37,636 nt of DNA, taken from positions 1-37,636 of IMG/VR virus record IMGVR_UViG_3300046691_000402. The stretch is one strand, 5' to 3'. The stretch's first letter is position 1; each line of letters starts with the position of its first letter. The DNA is from a virus. Shown here one piece after another: positions 7,767-15,955 of the stretch. The notes under the pieces were generated by a model. The model was not told the origin of the DNA and ran no database searches. It saw nothing but the letters and a program-made list of their open reading frames with translations. The position numbers were made by a program, and so were the translations under genes.

Positions 7767-7877
7767 ATGTATAGGCAGCGGACGAGGTTGCGATGGTTAA
7801 GGTTTTCTAGGTGTAGTGAAGTCTCACTGCATAGTACCCAAACCCCACATGCTCGTCCCATGTGGGGTTTTTCTTTT
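7767..7877 (+). ncRNA. Candidate small RNA between a CTAAATAG motif and a terminator
   Basis: About 110 bases bounded on the left by CTAAATAG and on the right by an 11-base-pair terminator stem (AACCCCACATG/CATGTGGGGTT, 7841-7869) followed by TTTCTTTT. There is no open frame with a ribosome site. It does not fold as a tRNA by eye. Existence as a transcript is inference from the motif and terminator. Confidence 0.35.
7841..7877 (+). terminator. Strong rho-independent terminator
   Basis: Eleven perfect base pairs, a seven-base loop and a T-rich tail on the plus strand. There is no plus-strand protein gene upstream for several kb, so it must end a non-coding transcript or be a relic. Confidence 0.85.
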
Positions 7878-8204
7878 ATCACCCAACTTCCCCATTGCCA
7901 ATCGATCACACAACGCTGATCAATACTGTCACACATGAGATAGTAGCCAATGTACGGGAGCAGCCAACTACGGGACTGCCAGACGTACTGAAGTTTTAGT
8001 CACCCAAGGGAAGTCGATGGCTTGGGCAAAGAGGGAGATGAGACCTGAACTCCTAGGACACCACGGACTATCCTAACGTAAAGCCAGAAACTTGGTAGTT
8101 GCAGGTAGAACATCGAACGGGTAACAGCAGGAGCTGACTCGCAGAGGAGGATGTGGTTGGGCAAAACCTTTCGAACAAAACGGGAGGAGGATTAAGGAAT
8201 AATT

Positions 8205-8345
8205 GTGACTGTTGATTTTAGATGTTTTGCAGATGAGTTATGTGAAACAGAGTATGAGTTGAAAAGCGTTGTGCGTGAAACAAACAACGCTGCAACGAGT
8301 ACTCCCCTGATGCAAGCGAAGCACGCAGCAGGTGAGCACTGTTAA
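8205..8345 (+). CDS. 46-residue small protein with GTG start
   Basis: Frame GTG ACT GTT GAT ... TGT TAA with AAGGA six bases before the GTG and an extra GGAGGAGG a little upstream. The product starts MTVDFRCFADELCETEYELK and ends GEHC; it is helical, acidic at the front and contains three Cys. A hairpin AGCGTTGT/ACAACGCT (8265-8291) lies inside the frame. No relative is recognised. Confidence 0.45.
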   Translation: MTVDFRCFADELCETEYELKSVVRETNNAATSTPLMQAKHAAGEHC

Positions 8346-8834
8346 TACCTGACAGCTTGTTATTCCCTATTTCGCTTTTCTTTTAGGTAATTCTATGACT
8401 TCGTCAAAAATTCTTGGCGATTCCTTCGTAATCAAAGTCACCTGACATCTTCGCTATCGCTCAGGCGTCAGGGGACTTCAATGCCGAACTTCGCTGTCGC
8501 TCAGTTACCTGGCATTGAAGTCGCTTTCGCCGAAACCAATTTCCTTTCTTCAAATCCAGAGGTCACTGCGTTCCAGCGGCCTCGTCGCTATCGCTCCCCG
8601 GCCCGCCACCTGGAAGAAAACCAAACACCAACACCCAGAGGTCGCAAGCTCCCAGGCGCTTCGCTGATTGAAACAGAAGTTCGATTGCAAGTAACCGAGA
8701 GTATGAACGCACCACTAGATTGACGGGGTGCAACATGATAGAGTTGTGGTTGACTGTTTGCAGATTTACAAATGAGCATTATTAAGCACTAACAGATACG
8801 CTTATGTCTATCGGCTACTAAATGGAGACTAGAG
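8346..8834. other. Non-coding stretch with hairpin repeats
   Basis: About 490 bases without a supportable gene. The frame at 8481-8723 has no ribosome site and simply crosses the repeats described at 8435-8615. The last 60 bases precede the HEPN-like gene and may hold its promoter. Confidence 0.5.
8435..8615. repeat. Three hairpins with different arms and one shared loop motif
   Basis: Hairpin 1 pairs 8435-8446 with 8467-8478 (AAGTC-A-CCTGAC against GTCAGG-G-GACTT). Hairpin 2 pairs 8474-8485 with 8511-8522 (GACTTCAATGCC, 12 perfect pairs). Hairpin 3 pairs 8571-8576 with 8610-8615 plus GGC/GCC inside. The loops hold CTTCGCTATCGCTCAG (8449-8464), CTTCGCTGTCGCTCAG (8489-8504) and TCGCTATCGCTC (8585-8596). 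Hairpins 1 and 2 share GACTT (8474-8478), so they cannot form fully together. Confidence 0.7.
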
Positions 8835-9587
8835 ATGAAAGAAATTGACTACAGGAAAGATCCGTCCATGGATGACTGGCGCCTCCATGCTGTGACTCGC
8901 TTGGCCAGTGATTGGTTAAATCCATGGAGTGGCCAGGTAGTTCCCGCTGGGGCGCGAATGACCGTTGTGTCAGTTAGCCAGCTCACAAAGAAAACGCAAC
9001 TCACGATTCCACTACCTAACGCGACTGCACTAATGCTCAACTCGGCGGCAAGGGCCTATGCCTCTGCCCAAACCATACGCAATAAAAATGGAATAGACGA
9101 CCCCACGAGAAGTCACGTCTCATTCGAAAACGACGATGAGGCTTTTGATTGCGTTGAGCGAATAATGGAAGCAATAATACTAGCATTCACGGGGCTAGAG
9201 GCCTTTGTAAACGAGGCTCTTCCAAACGACTTGGTTTATTCTTGGGTCAACCGAAAAACAAAATTACTGCAAGAATTGAGCAAAGCAGAGATTGAACGAA
9301 GCCTTGAGATTGACGAGAAGCTAGACAAAGTTCTTCCGCATTTCCTGAAATGTACGACCCCAAAGAAATCGCCATGCTGGACAAAATACAAACAGCTTAA
9401 ATCGGTCAGAAATCGGATCATCCACATGAAGAGCGCTGACAGGCGGTCAACCCTCGCTGACGTTGACACGTTATGGAAACACCTTTTTCTAACGCCTGAT
9501 CCTCATCGGACTGTTAAGGCTGTAATTGATCATTTCATCGGGAAAATGAACGAAAAACCCGGTTGGCATTCAAAGTACCCTTATTGA
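8835..9587 (+). CDS. HEPN-like protein, possible RNase or defence protein
   Basis: A 250-residue soluble protein with GGAG seven bases before the ATG. The C-terminal two thirds have HEPN-fold features: a helix with FTGLEAFVNEAL (118-129), typical of HEPN proteins that dimerise through this face, and the catalytic-type motif R-N-x3-H at Arg192 to His197 (VRNRIIHMK). HEPN proteins are often metal-independent RNases in toxin and abortive-infection systems. There is no obvious antitoxin beside it, which argues for a self-contained or regulated protein. A second protein with the same RN-x3-H motif lies at 35163-35876. Confidence 0.65.
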   Translation: MKEIDYRKDPSMDDWRLHAVTRLASDWLNPWSGQVVPAGARMTVVSVSQLTKKTQLTIPLPNATALMLNSAARAYASAQTIRNKNGIDDPTRSHVSFENDDEAFDCVERIMEAIILAFTGLEAFVNEALPNDLVYSWVNRKTKLLQELSKAEIERSLEIDEKLDKVLPHFLKCTTPKKSPCWTKYKQLKSVRNRIIHMKSADRRSTLADVDTLWKHLFLTPDPHRTVKAVIDHFIGKMNEKPGWHSKYPY

Positions 9588-9699
9588 ACTTATCAGCTAC
9601 GCCAGCTAAACAATCGTTAGGAGCGGTCAGGTATAACCGTTGAAGGTCTGGATTGCGACCGACTACGGTTGTGAAGGCAATAGACCTGGCGGGCCTGAT

Positions 9700-9900
9700 C
9701 TACCTGCCTGTAAGGAATCGAGCACAACGGGATTCACTGAACGGGCGTCCAGTGATCTTCTCGTACAAACCCATCAGATACCAGATTGCCGCAAGTCCAG
9801 CCGTGATCGCTGGTAAGACCTTGATGATTGTAAGCACAGTCACACTCGCTGCGATAACGTCTAGGGTATGTTTAACTGCTGCTATTACTTCGCTGCTCAT
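9700..9900 (-). CDS. Small membrane protein, holin candidate
   Basis: A 66-residue protein with one long or two short membrane segments (VIAASVTVLTIIKVLP and TAGLAAIWYLMGLY) and a charged C-terminus (EKITGRPFSESR). The size, hydrophobicity and place at the 3' end of the late operon fit a holin, which would release the lytic enzyme at the end of infection. The ATG overlaps the stop of the preceding gene as ATGA, so it is translationally coupled to it. Confidence 0.7.
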   Translation of the reverse strand: MSSEVIAAVKHTLDVIAASVTVLTIIKVLPAITAGLAAIWYLMGLYEKITGRPFSESRCARFLTGR

Positions 9901-10124
9901 TGGGGGGCAGGCTCCGTGCTTGCCTTGATCTTCACGCCCGCTGCGCCACCGGCCAATAAGCCGCTGTACGCCATCGCGTAGTTCACCATGTCAAAGCTGC
10001 CTGACCTGTAGATGTCGTAAGCCGATAAGCCAAGGAACGACAGCGCGCCTATGATCCAGAGTACGCGGGCGACATCGACAGTCTGATTGTCGATGCCAGT
10101 TACCATGTGTTTGAAAAAATCCAT
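9897..10124 (-). CDS. Small membrane protein, lysis-region candidate
   Basis: A 75-residue protein (MDFFKHMVTGIDNQTVDVAR) with two likely membrane helices: VLWIIGALSFLGLSAYDIY and MAYSGLLAGGAAGVKI. Such two-helix proteins are common in phage lysis cassettes, as holin or antiholin. It lies between the tail genes and the other membrane protein at 9700-9900, with which it overlaps by four bases. Which of the two is the true holin cannot be told from sequence. Confidence 0.7.
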   Translation of the reverse strand: MDFFKHMVTGIDNQTVDVARVLWIIGALSFLGLSAYDIYRSGSFDMVNYAMAYSGLLAGGAAGVKIKASTEPAPQ

Positions 10125-10137
10125 TGTCGTTTACCTG

Positions 10138-10623
10138 TTAATTGGACCAATCCAAGGCGGCAGTGATGCCCGAGGCTGTCACTACATGACCTGTGTTGTC
10201 AGTCACCACGCATTGAAGCGTAGCAGTCGCACCGCCGAAGGCATTCGTGGTGTAGTTGTGCGAGACGTTGCATGCGGCACTCGTGGATGCACCCAGCCCG
10301 CAGCTATTCGGGTTGCTGGTAAATGACCAGCTGTAGGTGTAGCCGCCGCTACCGTTGGTGACGGAGACGCTTGGATGGCATGTAACGGTGCCGCCAGCGC
10401 CCGAGCTTGCGCTCTGGCTGTCGCTATGACCCGTCACATTCATGGGAATGTAAGAGCTTTTACCGTAGAGGTCTGATAAAGAGATCGGCGACGCGCCCTT
10501 TCCCGCAAGTGCTAGCACATCGGCATCGCCCAAACTAATCGGGTAGGCGCGGCCCGGATTGACTAGGCGGATTTCATTCATCACATCGGTGAGGCTGATG
10601 ACGCCGCTTGCTTGTAGGGTCAT
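10138..10623 (-). CDS. Minor tail protein with Ig-like C-terminal domain
   Basis: A 161-residue protein from MTLQASGVISLTDVMNEI, a start typical of small phage tail-tip proteins (ASGxISLxD, then PISLSDLYG at residues 50-58). Residues 70-155 are Ser/Thr/Gly-rich with GGYTYSWSF and ATLQCVVTD, the usual strands of Ig- or PKD-like domains that bind cell-surface glycans. The start at 10623 overlaps the fibre gene stop as ATGA. Cys residues in the Ig-like part could form disulfides. Confidence 0.75.
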   Translation of the reverse strand: MTLQASGVISLTDVMNEIRLVNPGRAYPISLGDADVLALAGKGASPISLSDLYGKSSYIPMNVTGHSDSQSASSGAGGTVTCHPSVSVTNGSGGYTYSWSFTSNPNSCGLGASTSAACNVSHNYTTNAFGGATATLQCVVTDNTGHVVTASGITAALDWSN

Positions 10624-11927
10624 TTCGTACCCCACAGGCGGCGCAGTGTTGCTTGTTGCATGGCGAAGCACAGCCCGCCGTAGTTGACCGTCAAACTGCC
10701 TTGTTCGTCCTCATGCACCGCTTCCGGCACGATGGCACGAATCTCCTGCGCGGAGCCGCCGACAGACGGACCAGTGCCGTCGATCCAGTCAAAGGTGCCA
10801 GCCAGTTTCATGTCTGCCAACGCGTCCAACTGTGCATCGGTCAGGTGCTTCCAATTCATTTTCTTACGCTCGTCGGAGGTTTGTGTAATCTGGTTCGCAA
10901 CAAACTGCCCGGTATCCGTTAGGTATGCACAAAGCGCTGAGTTTGTTGCGTTGACAAACTCAAGATTATTGCTACCGCCTACTCGGATCTGTTTTATGCC
11001 ACCTGGTGCATAGAGGTAAAGGCCTGTATAACCAGCACCAGCGTATAGATTTGCATTTGATCCGCCGGAACCGTAGGCGGTGTACCCCCCAGCGTATACC
11101 GGACTGTAGCCACCACCCGGCGCCGCAAAGTTCATCGAACCGCACGTCCAAACACCATTTCCAGTACCAGTTGATCCAGGCGTTGGCCCACAGTCAAAAC
11201 GAATGTCGTGGTCGTTGGCGTTTGACGTTCCATGGAAGTCGAAATACCGCCCAACTTCCGCCAAGGCTCCCGGTGCAAATACTGCGGACGGCATCGCACC
11301 CAAGTTGGTGAGGGCGATCCCAGCGACGGACGCGCCAGTGCCACCATTTGCAATCGCTACCGTACCTGTAACGTTCGCGGCAGTGCCTGTGACGTTGCCG
11401 GTCACATTGCCTGTCACGTTGCCATTGACGTTACCCGTCAAAGTTCCGCTTACATTGCCTGTGACGTTGCCGGTCACATTGCCGGTTACGGTGCCAGTCA
11501 GCGGGCCGACAAACGATGCTCCGGTCACTGCGCCAGTTGCAGTTAACGCGCCAGTGACCTTAGTGGGACCGTTGATTTGCAGCTTGTTGGTGCCGTCGTC
11601 CGTTGTGGTGCCAATCAGCACTCGTCCCGCACTGTTGATGCGCAGGTTCTCTACACCTGATGCGACAAGTGCCAGCATTCCAGATGCCGGACGAAAAATG
11701 CCCGACGATGCTTCGCTGTTGAACGCGATGCTTGGCACACTGCTGGTGCCGTCGATGAGCTTGAGCTGACTCGACATTGACGCTTGGCCGTCGCGTGGTA
11801 GCACGTTGTTGAACGTGTTGCCGATGTCTGTCACGAGCGTATTGAACGTGGCAGATTGAATGACAGTGCCTGTTGCTACTGGCTGACCAGCAGGCGGCAC
11901 GTACGTGCCAGAACCGTTGTATGACAT
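10620..11927 (-). CDS. Tail fibre/spike with S74 intramolecular chaperone
   Basis: A 435-residue host-recognition protein. The N-terminal 75 residues (GTVIQSATFNTLVTDIGNTF) are the usual virion-attachment region. Residues 142-188 are a run of the tetrapeptide NVTG and variants. Residues 190-345 are Gly-rich beta sequence and probably the receptor-binding part. The C-terminus has the peptidase S74 chaperone: TSDERKK with the predicted self-cleaving Ser351 and Lys355, then WIDG, IRAIVPEAV and the closing helix. S74 domains drive trimer folding and are then cut off, so the mature fibre should end near residue 350. Confidence 0.88.
   Translation of the reverse strand: MSYNGSGTYVPPAGQPVATGTVIQSATFNTLVTDIGNTFNNVLPRDGQASMSSQLKLIDGTSSVPSIAFNSEASSGIFRPASGMLALVASGVENLRINSAGRVLIGTTTDDGTNKLQINGPTKVTGALTATGAVTGASFVGPLTGTVTGNVTGNVTGNVSGTLTGNVNGNVTGNVTGNVTGTAANVTGTVAIANGGTGASVAGIALTNLGAMPSAVFAPGALAEVGRYFDFHGTSNANDHDIRFDCGPTPGSTGTGNGVWTCGSMNFAAPGGGYSPVYAGGYTAYGSGGSNANLYAGAGYTGLYLYAPGGIKQIRVGGSNNLEFVNATNSALCAYLTDTGQFVANQITQTSDERKKMNWKHLTDAQLDALADMKLAGTFDWIDGTGPSVGGSAQEIRAIVPEAVHEDEQGSLTVNYGGLCFAMQQATLRRLWGTK
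11364..11504 (-). repeat. Tandem 12-base repeats coding for NVTG
   Basis: About eleven consecutive 12-base units in the fibre gene, coding residues 142-188 (GTVTGNVTGNVTGNVSG and so on). The repeats could change number by slipped replication while staying in frame, and so alter fibre length. Confidence 0.85.
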
Positions 11928-11975
11928 GGGGTTGACCCTCTTATTATTCTTTGCGGCTCATGCCGCTATCGTTAT

Positions 11976-14162
11976 TTACTCGCCAAGCGAACCTGCGCTT
12001 CCTGCCGTAGTCGCGCCTAATGCTTTCGCGATCACGCTTGCCAATACAGGATCGAGTGGCTTACCACCCGCACCTGTGAGCATGCGGATCATGGTCGGAT
12101 TCTGCGAAGTTGCGGCCCTGGCCAACAGACTAGATACAAGCTGCTTCGCACCCACGCCCGCGAGCGTTACCGGACTTGGATGCACCAGTACCGCTGCTGT
12201 GTCGAGTCCATTGCCGCCGATGGCTTTACCGATAATCGAACCCAATCCGTGACCGCCTGATGGTCCGTACAGATCGGCTGCGACGCCCGCAAGGTCTTGA
12301 TACGGCGCATCGCCTTTCAGGAATGCATTGCTAAACGAACCTGTCTTTGCTGCTTGCAGCATCTGGCGCGGAGTGACGACACCTGTATCATTGCTGGCCT
12401 TGACCATCTTTTGTACAGCAAGCAGACTGCGATACTGATCGTTCGCGGCCTTGAAAGTGCTTTGCTGTTCAGGCGTCATGTTGCTGGTCAGCGCATTGTT
12501 GATCTTGTCGATGACCTGTCCGGCCAACTGCTTTTCACCATGCGTCGTGCCTTGGCTGTACAGAACGCTTTTCAGCTCACTAGCGAGTCCCTGGACATCA
12601 GCACCAGCAACCGGCGTGCCCGCGTCAATGGCTTTGGTGAGATTTCCGATTGCGGTATGCACGACGTTGTTATTGGCGATGCCTTCAGTCAGCGGATTGG
12701 TGCCTGACTTGACCAGTGCCTGAAGATCGGCCTTCATTGATTGCGGCAACAGGATTTGCACATTCGTGGCGTCGTCCAATGCCTGCTTGATGCCGGGACG
12801 CGCAGCGTTCAACATGTTGGTATCGATTGGCCCCGCATAGTTCTTGAGTCCCATGCCTTCCGCGACCTTGCCCGCGATTGCAGCTTCGCCGTCTGCCTGA
12901 CTGCTGATTACTTTGCCGTTTTGCGGCATCGAATCCGCGATGTTGCGCCAGAACCCATTCGGGCCGTTGACACCCGCGACAGTGGTCGGCAGGCCTTGAG
13001 CTTGTGCGTCAGCGAGTCGAGCAGTAGCGGCAGCATCGCCACCTAGTGCCTTACCAGCGATAGCGGCCAAGCCCTTCCCTGCACCGTAACCAATACCGCC
13101 ACCGACTGCGCCAAGTGCGCCTTCAGTCGCTATGTTCTTCAAAATTTGACCGTCGCCAGTTGTTGGCGTCAGTGCGCCCATGCCAGCACCGGCTGCGCCG
13201 TTTGCAATCAAGGCAGGAATCAAACCTTCGGGAGCAAGCACGCCAGCAGCCACGTATGGCAGCGCCTTGACGCCCACATTACCAATCTGACCGCCTGCTG
13301 TATTGCCGAGTGCCTGACGCATCGGATCGGCTTCAGCCTTAGCCTGTTGTGCTTGTAGCTGCTTAAGCGTGGCATCGTCGCCAGTAACGCGATTTGCCAA
13401 TTGGCGAACACCACCGGCAATGTCAGATACGGCATTGCCTGCGCCTCGCGCAAGGTTCGTCACGAAGCCTTGCTCATTTAACTTCTGGCGAGCTGCTTGG
13501 TATTGCGCCAATGGCGAACCGCCAACCTGCTGCACAATGTCATCGGCTGACATGCCGCTCGATGTCATGTGCTGGATCATAGACGACACGGGCGACTTCG
13601 CAAGCGACTGCACGACTGCTTGCGGCGATGCGCCACTTTGAATCATGCCCACGACTGCACTTTGAGTTGATGCCACTACATCAGGACTAAACGGCTGAAC
13701 TGAAGACGATGTATCCAAATGACCGGCCAGCTTCGCTACATACGCGGATGTCTCTTTCGGCAGGAAGCCGTGATTGGCAAGCGACAGCGCATCAGTGGGA
13801 AGACCCGCACCCGCAGCGGCCTTGATGGCCTTATCCAAGTTACCCGGCCCCCAGTTGTAAGCAGCCCCAGCAAGCAAGGGGTCGCCGTACTTCTTCGATA
13901 AGTCGCCCAGGTAGTCGGCAGCACCACGAGTTGAATCGGCAGTGTCGCGGACATTAACGTTGTACTGCTTTGCAGTGTCGGGCATGAACTGGAATGCACC
14001 CTGCGCGCCCGCGGACGATGTGCGGCCAACCACATCTGGATGACCGCCAGCGGTTTCATTTTTCAGCACACCGGCAAGCAAGCCCGGTCGCAATCCGCGA
14101 TCCTGTTCAAGCCCGCCTGCGAACTGCTGCCAGTTCGGATTGTTGATGAGTAGATCAGCCAT
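11976..14162 (-). CDS. Internal virion protein with lytic transglycosylase domain
   Basis: A 728-residue protein. Residues 20-115 are an SLT-type lytic transglycosylase: catalytic Glu36 in LKNETAGG, GAQGAFQFMPDTA (53-64) and AAYNWGPG (100-107). It would cut peptidoglycan during DNA entry. The rest contains Gly- and Ala-rich hydrophobic stretches (VGGGIGYGAGKGLAAIAG, about 350-370) and long helical regions, as in ejection proteins that form a conduit through the envelope. The ATG overlaps the previous stop as TAATG. No separate endolysin was found, so this may be the only visible cell-wall enzyme of the element. Confidence 0.85.
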   Translation of the reverse strand: MADLLINNPNWQQFAGGLEQDRGLRPGLLAGVLKNETAGGHPDVVGRTSSAGAQGAFQFMPDTAKQYNVNVRDTADSTRGAADYLGDLSKKYGDPLLAGAAYNWGPGNLDKAIKAAAGAGLPTDALSLANHGFLPKETSAYVAKLAGHLDTSSSVQPFSPDVVASTQSAVVGMIQSGASPQAVVQSLAKSPVSSMIQHMTSSGMSADDIVQQVGGSPLAQYQAARQKLNEQGFVTNLARGAGNAVSDIAGGVRQLANRVTGDDATLKQLQAQQAKAEADPMRQALGNTAGGQIGNVGVKALPYVAAGVLAPEGLIPALIANGAAGAGMGALTPTTGDGQILKNIATEGALGAVGGGIGYGAGKGLAAIAGKALGGDAAATARLADAQAQGLPTTVAGVNGPNGFWRNIADSMPQNGKVISSQADGEAAIAGKVAEGMGLKNYAGPIDTNMLNAARPGIKQALDDATNVQILLPQSMKADLQALVKSGTNPLTEGIANNNVVHTAIGNLTKAIDAGTPVAGADVQGLASELKSVLYSQGTTHGEKQLAGQVIDKINNALTSNMTPEQQSTFKAANDQYRSLLAVQKMVKASNDTGVVTPRQMLQAAKTGSFSNAFLKGDAPYQDLAGVAADLYGPSGGHGLGSIIGKAIGGNGLDTAAVLVHPSPVTLAGVGAKQLVSSLLARAATSQNPTMIRMLTGAGGKPLDPVLASVIAKALGATTAGSAGSLGE

Positions 14163-15955
14163 TATTTGAACCCGTATTGTGCGGCGCTAACCTGTTGACC
14201 ACGACTCGGAATAGCAGCCGCACCTGGAGCCGTGGTCTGCAATCTGGCCGCGTGATCCTGCAATGCCTGCTTTTGTCTAAGCAACTGCTCGTTCATGCTG
14301 GCGATAATGTTCTTCGCCGCCTTCGCGTCGGTTGTCTGCTTCAAGCCGCCGTTATCGCGCATGTACTGGAACTCGCTTTGGGCCATACGTGGTGCGCCGC
14401 CAGCCTCACCAGCACCCGCTAGAGCATTACGCGTTTCGGAGAACAAGTCCTGCGCAAGCAATGCGTTCAGCTCTTGACGACCCGGTGTCCAGTTAGGCAG
14501 ATGGCCCGCCACTACGCCTGTTTCGGTCGAGTCGTACAGTTCCTCGATTCGCTTGTTTCGCGCCAAGGCCGTATCAATTGCTGCCAACGCATTTGCGTTC
14601 GACTGGACAGCAGCGCCGATCTTCGCAGTCTGCTCGTCATTGCGGGCAATGACGCTGGAATCAACGACAGGCTTGCCGTTGGCATCGAGCATCGGTGATG
14701 TGCTGCCGTCTTTGTGTTTGTTCAGGCGGTTGCCATGTTCGTCTGTGGTCTCTCCGACAACGAGCTTTTCGCCACCCCCACCAATGCGCTGATGCTGGGT
14801 TGCGCCAGTCGCCGAATCTTCAGTGACTTGAATAAAGCCGCCGTTAACCGGGTCGGCCATGACGGTCGTTTTGAAGCGGCCGTTTTTACTGCCGAACATT
14901 GCATTCATTTGTGCCGTCGCCATTTGCTGCCCCATCGGCCCAGTGCGGGCAATGGCTTGCAGTTGCGCGATCTGTTCAGCTTGTGTCGGCTGTGCATTGG
15001 CGACAGCCTGATCTATCATGGAACGTGGATCACCGATTGGAGCTGTTGGCGCCTGCTGGGGCATTTGCGGTTGCGGTTGCGGTTGCGGCATAGGCGATTG
15101 GCCCTGTTGCGGGATTGGAGGCATCACAGGTGCTGACGGAGTAGGAGCAGTCGCACCAGTGACGCTCTGTGACGCGCCACGCACATTGCCTGTTGGGGCC
15201 GGAGCTGGTGATGGCGAGCCGCCACCGAATAGTTTCGCAGCCGTCGCAATGTCGTCTGGGCTTAGGCCACCACTGGCACCTGTCGGCAGATTAGTCGATG
15301 GGCCAAGCTTGCGCGACAAGCCGCTGCCTGATCCGAAACTTTGCGGTCCACCTGTAACTGCTTGCGATGGCCCTATCGGCGCACTCACGGCGGGAACCAC
15401 CGCGCTAGGCTGCGCGGAACCTGTCTTCGATCCAAGCGCCTTAGCTGCTGCCTTTGCTAATGGAATGATGGCCGTAGTCGGCGTATCGACTGCAAAGGTC
15501 TGCACATCAGGTGATTGATCCGCATTCGGGTCGATACGCTCACCGCCTTGAAGCGTGCGATTCGCTTCGCGTTGAAGCTCTGCATCTGCTTCTTTTTGCA
15601 TCTGTTCGGCGGCAGCACGTTGACCCGCTGGCGAGTTCTTGGGGTCCATCGCCCATGCCAAAGCATCTTGCGAATCCTGCGTGAGTTGTTTTTGCTTGTC
15701 GTCGGCTTCGTCATTTGCCTTCACACTTAGCGCTCCCGCGAGGATACGGGCGAGTGTGGAACCAACCGAATTACCACCCGCGAAGCCCGTAAAGTCGCCG
15801 CTTTTGATGAACTGCCCTTGATTGGACTGCGCGCCCAATGCCTGTAATGCCTGAGCAGCTTGGCGCTGTCGTGCCAGCTTTTGCGCTTCAATGTCGTAAT
15901 TAAACGTACTCGGATCAGATGGCGTAGAGGAACCGCCGAACCAGTTATTTGTCAT
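14162..15955 (-). CDS. Putative internal virion/ejection protein
   Basis: A 597-residue protein with helical N-terminus (QKLARQRQAAQALQALG), a coiled-coil-like segment near residues 85-135 (AAEQMQKEADAELQREANR), then a long Pro/Gln/Ala-rich linker (PQPQPQPQMPQQAP near 290-310) and a folded helical C-terminal third (QSNANALAAIDTALARNKRI). No enzyme motif is seen. It lies between the PP-loop enzyme and the transglycosylase protein in a row of ejection-type genes, which is the main reason for the call. It overlaps the 3' end of the PP-loop gene by 11 bases. Confidence 0.65.
   Translation of the reverse strand: MTNNWFGGSSTPSDPSTFNYDIEAQKLARQRQAAQALQALGAQSNQGQFIKSGDFTGFAGGNSVGSTLARILAGALSVKANDEADDKQKQLTQDSQDALAWAMDPKNSPAGQRAAAEQMQKEADAELQREANRTLQGGERIDPNADQSPDVQTFAVDTPTTAIIPLAKAAAKALGSKTGSAQPSAVVPAVSAPIGPSQAVTGGPQSFGSGSGLSRKLGPSTNLPTGASGGLSPDDIATAAKLFGGGSPSPAPAPTGNVRGASQSVTGATAPTPSAPVMPPIPQQGQSPMPQPQPQPQMPQQAPTAPIGDPRSMIDQAVANAQPTQAEQIAQLQAIARTGPMGQQMATAQMNAMFGSKNGRFKTTVMADPVNGGFIQVTEDSATGATQHQRIGGGGEKLVVGETTDEHGNRLNKHKDGSTSPMLDANGKPVVDSSVIARNDEQTAKIGAAVQSNANALAAIDTALARNKRIEELYDSTETGVVAGHLPNWTPGRQELNALLAQDLFSETRNALAGAGEAGGAPRMAQSEFQYMRDNGGLKQTTDAKAAKNIIASMNEQLLRQKQALQDHAARLQTTAPGAAAIPSRGQQVSAAQYGFK

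Larger units (their letters stand above)
7071..8204. other. Gene-poor, hairpin-rich region
   Basis: About 1.1 kb without a convincing gene. 7071-7420 is AT-rich, with a perfect 14-base palindrome at 7112-7125 and a direct repeat AACTCAAAAT at 7141 and 7155. From 7560 on come many short stems: GGGCTC/GAGCCC (7567-7580), TGTGATC/GATCACA (7617-7659), the 7841-7877 terminator, GTACG/CGTAC with an inner GCAG/CTGC (7952-7988), CCCAAG/CTTGGG (8003-8026) and TAGGA/TCCTA (8054-8074). The density of stems suggests transcribed structured RNA, but no known RNA family is recognised. Confidence 0.5.

Noticed and set aside
7740-7870. Possible tRNA
   Set aside because: No consistent cloverleaf or CCA-type acceptor stem could be drawn.
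7900-8210. Possible group II intron fragment
   Set aside because: Some local stems suggest structured RNA, but I cannot find a domain V-like hairpin and no reverse transcriptase is encoded.
8481-8723. 80-codon plus-strand frame
   Set aside because: No ribosome site; it runs through the hairpin repeats, which explain the sequence better.
11203-11769. 188-codon plus-strand frame rich in PVTLPVTLPV
   Set aside because: It is the antisense shadow of the NVTG repeats of the tail fibre; no ribosome site.
10620-11927. Diversity-generating retroelement acting on the fibre
   Set aside because: There is no reverse transcriptase gene and no template/variable repeat pair near the fibre.
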